This document shows positions 40,450 to 42,616 of a stretch of DNA of 42,616 bases, piece by piece (the stretch's first letter is position 1; the number at the start of each line of letters is the position of its first letter). The position numbers were made by a program, and so were the translations under genes. Where the stretch lies: contig JAFABC010000074.1 in the NCBI GenBank assembly GCA_023426275.1, positions 1-42,616 on the forward strand. Direction: 5' to 3'. This DNA is from Pseudomonadota bacterium (GTDB lineage Bacteria; Desulfobacterota; Desulfovibrionia; Desulfovibrionales; Desulfovibrionaceae). Below the pieces are notes generated by a model, which made no database searches, was not told where the DNA came from, and saw nothing but the letters and a program-made list of their open reading frames with translations.

Positions 40450-42480
40450 ATGCGATTGACGCTCACAGGCAAGCTCATTGCCATGCTGCTGTTCACCGTT
40501 GCCCTGCTCACCTCGGCCATCTCCCTGACCGTCCGCCACTACCTGACCGTCGGGCTCAATCGCATGAGCCAAAACGAAATCGACAGCAAGGCCGAGGCCG
40601 TCGACGCCTTGCTTCGCGATGCCAGCCGGGAAGTGAAAGGCGCCACCTTCCTGCTGGCCTCCCGTCCCGACGTGGCCGCCGCCATCGCCTCCGACGACAA
40701 GGCCAAGCTGGTGCGGATCGCCAAGCAGGCCATGCAGGAACTGCGCATCCAGTTCGTGACCATCGCCAACGCCGACGGCGTGGTCCTGGCCCGGGGCCAT
40801 TCCGGCAAATCCGGCGATTCCGTGAAAAAACAGCTCAATGTGCAAAAGGCCCTGGCCGGCCAAAGTTCCATCGGCATGGAAGAGGGCACGGCCGTCAAAT
40901 TTTCCCTGCGGGCCGGCTCGCCCGTGTACCTCGACGACAAGCTGGTCGGCACCGTGACCACCGGCATCAACCTGTCTTCCAGCAACGCCTTTGTCGATGA
41001 GGTCAAAAAGATCCTCGGCACGGAATGCACCATATTTTACGGCGACACCCGCGTGGCCACCACCATCGAGCGCGAGGGCAAGCGCGCCGTAGGCACCCGC
41101 ATGGACAATCCGCGCGTCATCGAGACCGTGTTGCGCCAGAAGGGGTGGTTTCGCGACATCAACAAGATTCTCGGCCGGGACTACAATACCGTGTACTGGC
41201 CGTTGCAAGGCGCGGACGGCAAAATCGCGGGCATGCTTTTTATCGGCCAGGACCGGGAAGGCATTCTGGCCACCGAGCGCACCATCCTCTATTCGGTGCT
41301 CGCGGCTTCGTGCGCGGTCGCCCTGGTGGTCATGGTGCTGGGCTTTTTCAGCGCCCGGGGCATGACCTCGCCCCTGCGCCGGGTCATCGAGCTGGCCCGC
41401 AAGGTGTCCCGGGGCGATCTCGACGCCCGGGCCGAGGGCCGTTTCACCGGCGAGATGGCCGAGTTGTCCGGGGCCATCGAAAAGATGGTGACCGGACTCA
41501 AGGCGAAGATCGCCGAAGCCGAGACCATGAGCCGGGAGGCCAACGAGGAGGCCCAGGCCGCCGAGGCCGCCCGCGAGGAAGCCGAAAAGGCGCGTAGCCA
41601 GGCCGAGGTGGCCAAGCAGGAAGGCATGTTGGAAGTGGCCGAGCATCTCGGCATAGTGGTCGAAAGCATCATCGCCGCCTCGGGCGAGCTGGAAAACCAG
41701 GTCGATCATGTGCGCTCCGGGGCCGACCAGCAGCGCGACCTCCTGCACGAAGTGGTGGAGGCCTTCGGCCAGATGACCGCCACCGTGCTCGACGTGGCCA
41801 AGAATGCCTCCCGGGCCGCCGAATCCGCCGACGACACCAAGGCGAAGGCCTCGTCCGGGGCCGAGGTGGTCGCGGAGGCCGTGCGCTCCATCGAGCGCGT
41901 CAACGCCGTGTCCCAGGACCTCAAGGCGGCCATGAACGCTCTGGGCGACCAGACGCAGGCCATTGGCCGGGTCATGTCCGTCATTTCCGACATCGCCGAC
42001 CAGACCAACCTGTTGGCGCTCAATGCCGCCATCGAGGCGGCCCGGGCCGGCGAGGCCGGACGCGGTTTCGCCGTGGTGGCCGACGAGGTGCGCAAGTTGG
42101 CCGAAAAGACCATGACCGCCACCAAGGAGGTGGGGCAGGCCGTGGTCAGCATTCAGCAGTCCGTGGCCGGCAACATCCAAAACGTGGATCAGGCCGCCGG
42201 AGCCGTGGCCGAGGCCACCAGTCTGGCCGACAAGTCCGGCGACGTGCTGCGGGAAATTCTCGATCTGGCCGAAGCCAGCGCCCGGGAAGTGGCCGGCATC
42301 GCCGCCGCGGCCGAGCAGCAGTCGTCGGCGGCCGAGGAAATCAACAAGGCCATGACCGAGGTCAGCGGCGTGGTCGAGGCCACCAGCGCCGGCATGCACG
42401 AATCCGCCGCCGCCGTGCACGCCCTGGCCGACCTGTCCGGCGACATGGATCAGATTATCGTCAAGCTCCGAAGCGCCTAG
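40450..42480 (+). CDS. Methyl-accepting chemotaxis protein with periplasmic cache-type sensor
   Basis: This 676-residue membrane receptor has GGAGG 5 nt before the ATG. TM1 spans about residues 10-32. The periplasmic cache-like domain (about 35-275) contains VTIANADGVVLARGHSGKSGDS and the later GMLFIGQDREGI strand. TM2 is about 280-302, HAMP about 303-355 (SPLRRVIELARKVSRGDLDARAEG), then a coiled-coil region and the signalling hairpin DQTNLLALNAAIEAARAGEAGRGFAVVADEVRKLA, which binds CheA and CheW. It ends KLRSA without the CheR/CheB pentapeptide. The ligand is unknown. No chemotaxis genes adjoin it. Confidence 0.95.
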   Translation: MRLTLTGKLIAMLLFTVALLTSAISLTVRHYLTVGLNRMSQNEIDSKAEAVDALLRDASREVKGATFLLASRPDVAAAIASDDKAKLVRIAKQAMQELRIQFVTIANADGVVLARGHSGKSGDSVKKQLNVQKALAGQSSIGMEEGTAVKFSLRAGSPVYLDDKLVGTVTTGINLSSSNAFVDEVKKILGTECTIFYGDTRVATTIEREGKRAVGTRMDNPRVIETVLRQKGWFRDINKILGRDYNTVYWPLQGADGKIAGMLFIGQDREGILATERTILYSVLAASCAVALVVMVLGFFSARGMTSPLRRVIELARKVSRGDLDARAEGRFTGEMAELSGAIEKMVTGLKAKIAEAETMSREANEEAQAAEAAREEAEKARSQAEVAKQEGMLEVAEHLGIVVESIIAASGELENQVDHVRSGADQQRDLLHEVVEAFGQMTATVLDVAKNASRAAESADDTKAKASSGAEVVAEAVRSIERVNAVSQDLKAAMNALGDQTQAIGRVMSVISDIADQTNLLALNAAIEAARAGEAGRGFAVVADEVRKLAEKTMTATKEVGQAVVSIQQSVAGNIQNVDQAAGAVAEATSLADKSGDVLREILDLAEASAREVAGIAAAAEQQSSAAEEINKAMTEVSGVVEATSAGMHESAAAVHALADLSGDMDQIIVKLRSA

Positions 42481-42496
42481 GAAATCGGGGAGAAAG

Positions 42497-42616
42497 ACGC
42501 CTCCGGCGGCCGGGGGGCATGATGCCCCCCGGTCCCCCTCAAAGTTTCTTTGCGGCGCGAAGCGACGCTGGCGCACCTTGGCGGCGCGTTTGTTCCCTGG
42601 CTTTGCCAGGGAACAA
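42497..42616. repeat. Dispersed GC-rich intergenic repeat, copy 2 (cut by window end)
   Basis: Module A begins GACGCCTCCGGCGGC (42496-42510) and includes CCGGGGGGCAT-G-ATGCCCCCCGG (42510-42532), a perfect 11-bp hairpin that can end MCP transcription. Module C (GGCGCGAAGCGACGCTGGCGC, 42553-42573) and module B (TTGGCGGCGCGTTTGTTCCCTGGC with its returning arm GCCAGGGAACAA) follow and run off the end. Confidence 0.75.

Noticed and set aside
40354..42576. Minus-strand open frame of 740 codons opposite the chemotaxis receptor
   Set aside because: It mirrors the receptor gene codon for codon, is rich in Gly and His, and has no ribosome binding site. It is a GC-driven shadow.

Overview
The window looks like a chromosomal segment of a high-GC sulfate-reducing deltaproteobacterium of the Desulfovibrio/Solidesulfovibrio type. 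This is inferred from the high GC, from a molybdenum aldehyde oxidoreductase whose eight cluster cysteines have the same numbering as I recall for the Desulfovibrio gigas enzyme, from a large flavin/iron-sulfur HdrD-like protein next to it, and from GC-rich intergenic repeats. No species call is possible without a search.

Layout. 87-5550 (minus strand): an IclR-type regulator followed by a complete branched-chain amino acid ABC transporter, livK-livH-livM-livG-livF, with ATGA overlaps between genes and a 14-bp hairpin separating livK from livH. 6076-7944 (plus): a PLP enzyme of the D-threonine aldolase/D-serine dehydratase family and a LysE-type exporter, closed by a 16-bp terminator. 8240-11574: an AT-rich insert with a DsrE-like protein and a protein combining a Rossmann-like domain, near-identical TPRs and a sulfotransferase. 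11578-13494: a sensor kinase with an ABC-substrate-binding-like sensor. 14116-25556 (all minus): an alcohol/aldehyde oxidation module consisting of an outer-membrane SphA/MetA-like channel, Mop aldehyde oxidoreductase, an acetate-transporter-like membrane protein, a zinc alcohol dehydrogenase, an AcoR-like sigma-54 activator and a flavin/Fe-S HdrD-like protein. A good sigma-54 promoter and two 17-bp palindromic candidate enhancer sites precede the module. 25667-26985: scrap DNA with a broken IS256 transposase joined to a DNA methyltransferase C-terminus and a phage-like hypothetical gene.

27225-36855 is the most interesting part: a 9.6-kb element integrated in the 3' half of a tRNA-Thr(CGT) gene and bounded by a 47-bp direct repeat. 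It carries a tyrosine integrase, a small unknown gene, an AlpA/excisionase-like gene whose ribosome binding site lies inside a hairpin, a primase-helicase followed by an iteron array (probable origin), broken HNH and gpW-like gene remnants, an AT-rich lipoprotein cargo gene, a ribbon-helix-helix-like gene with an operator, one intact HK97-type major capsid gene without visible portal, terminase or protease, a small Cys-rich protein, and a GNAT acetyltransferase overlapping a 53-residue upstream gene (possible toxin-antitoxin pair). GGGGGACA repeats lie just inside both ends, probably integrase arm sites. This architecture is that of a phage satellite of the capsid-forming PICI type, or a remnant of one.

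36988-42480: chromosomal genes again, namely an acyltransferase-3 membrane protein, a 2-Cys peroxiredoxin, two small exported proteins (one with an SH3b domain) and a methyl-accepting chemotaxis protein, separated by copies of a dispersed GC-rich repeat.
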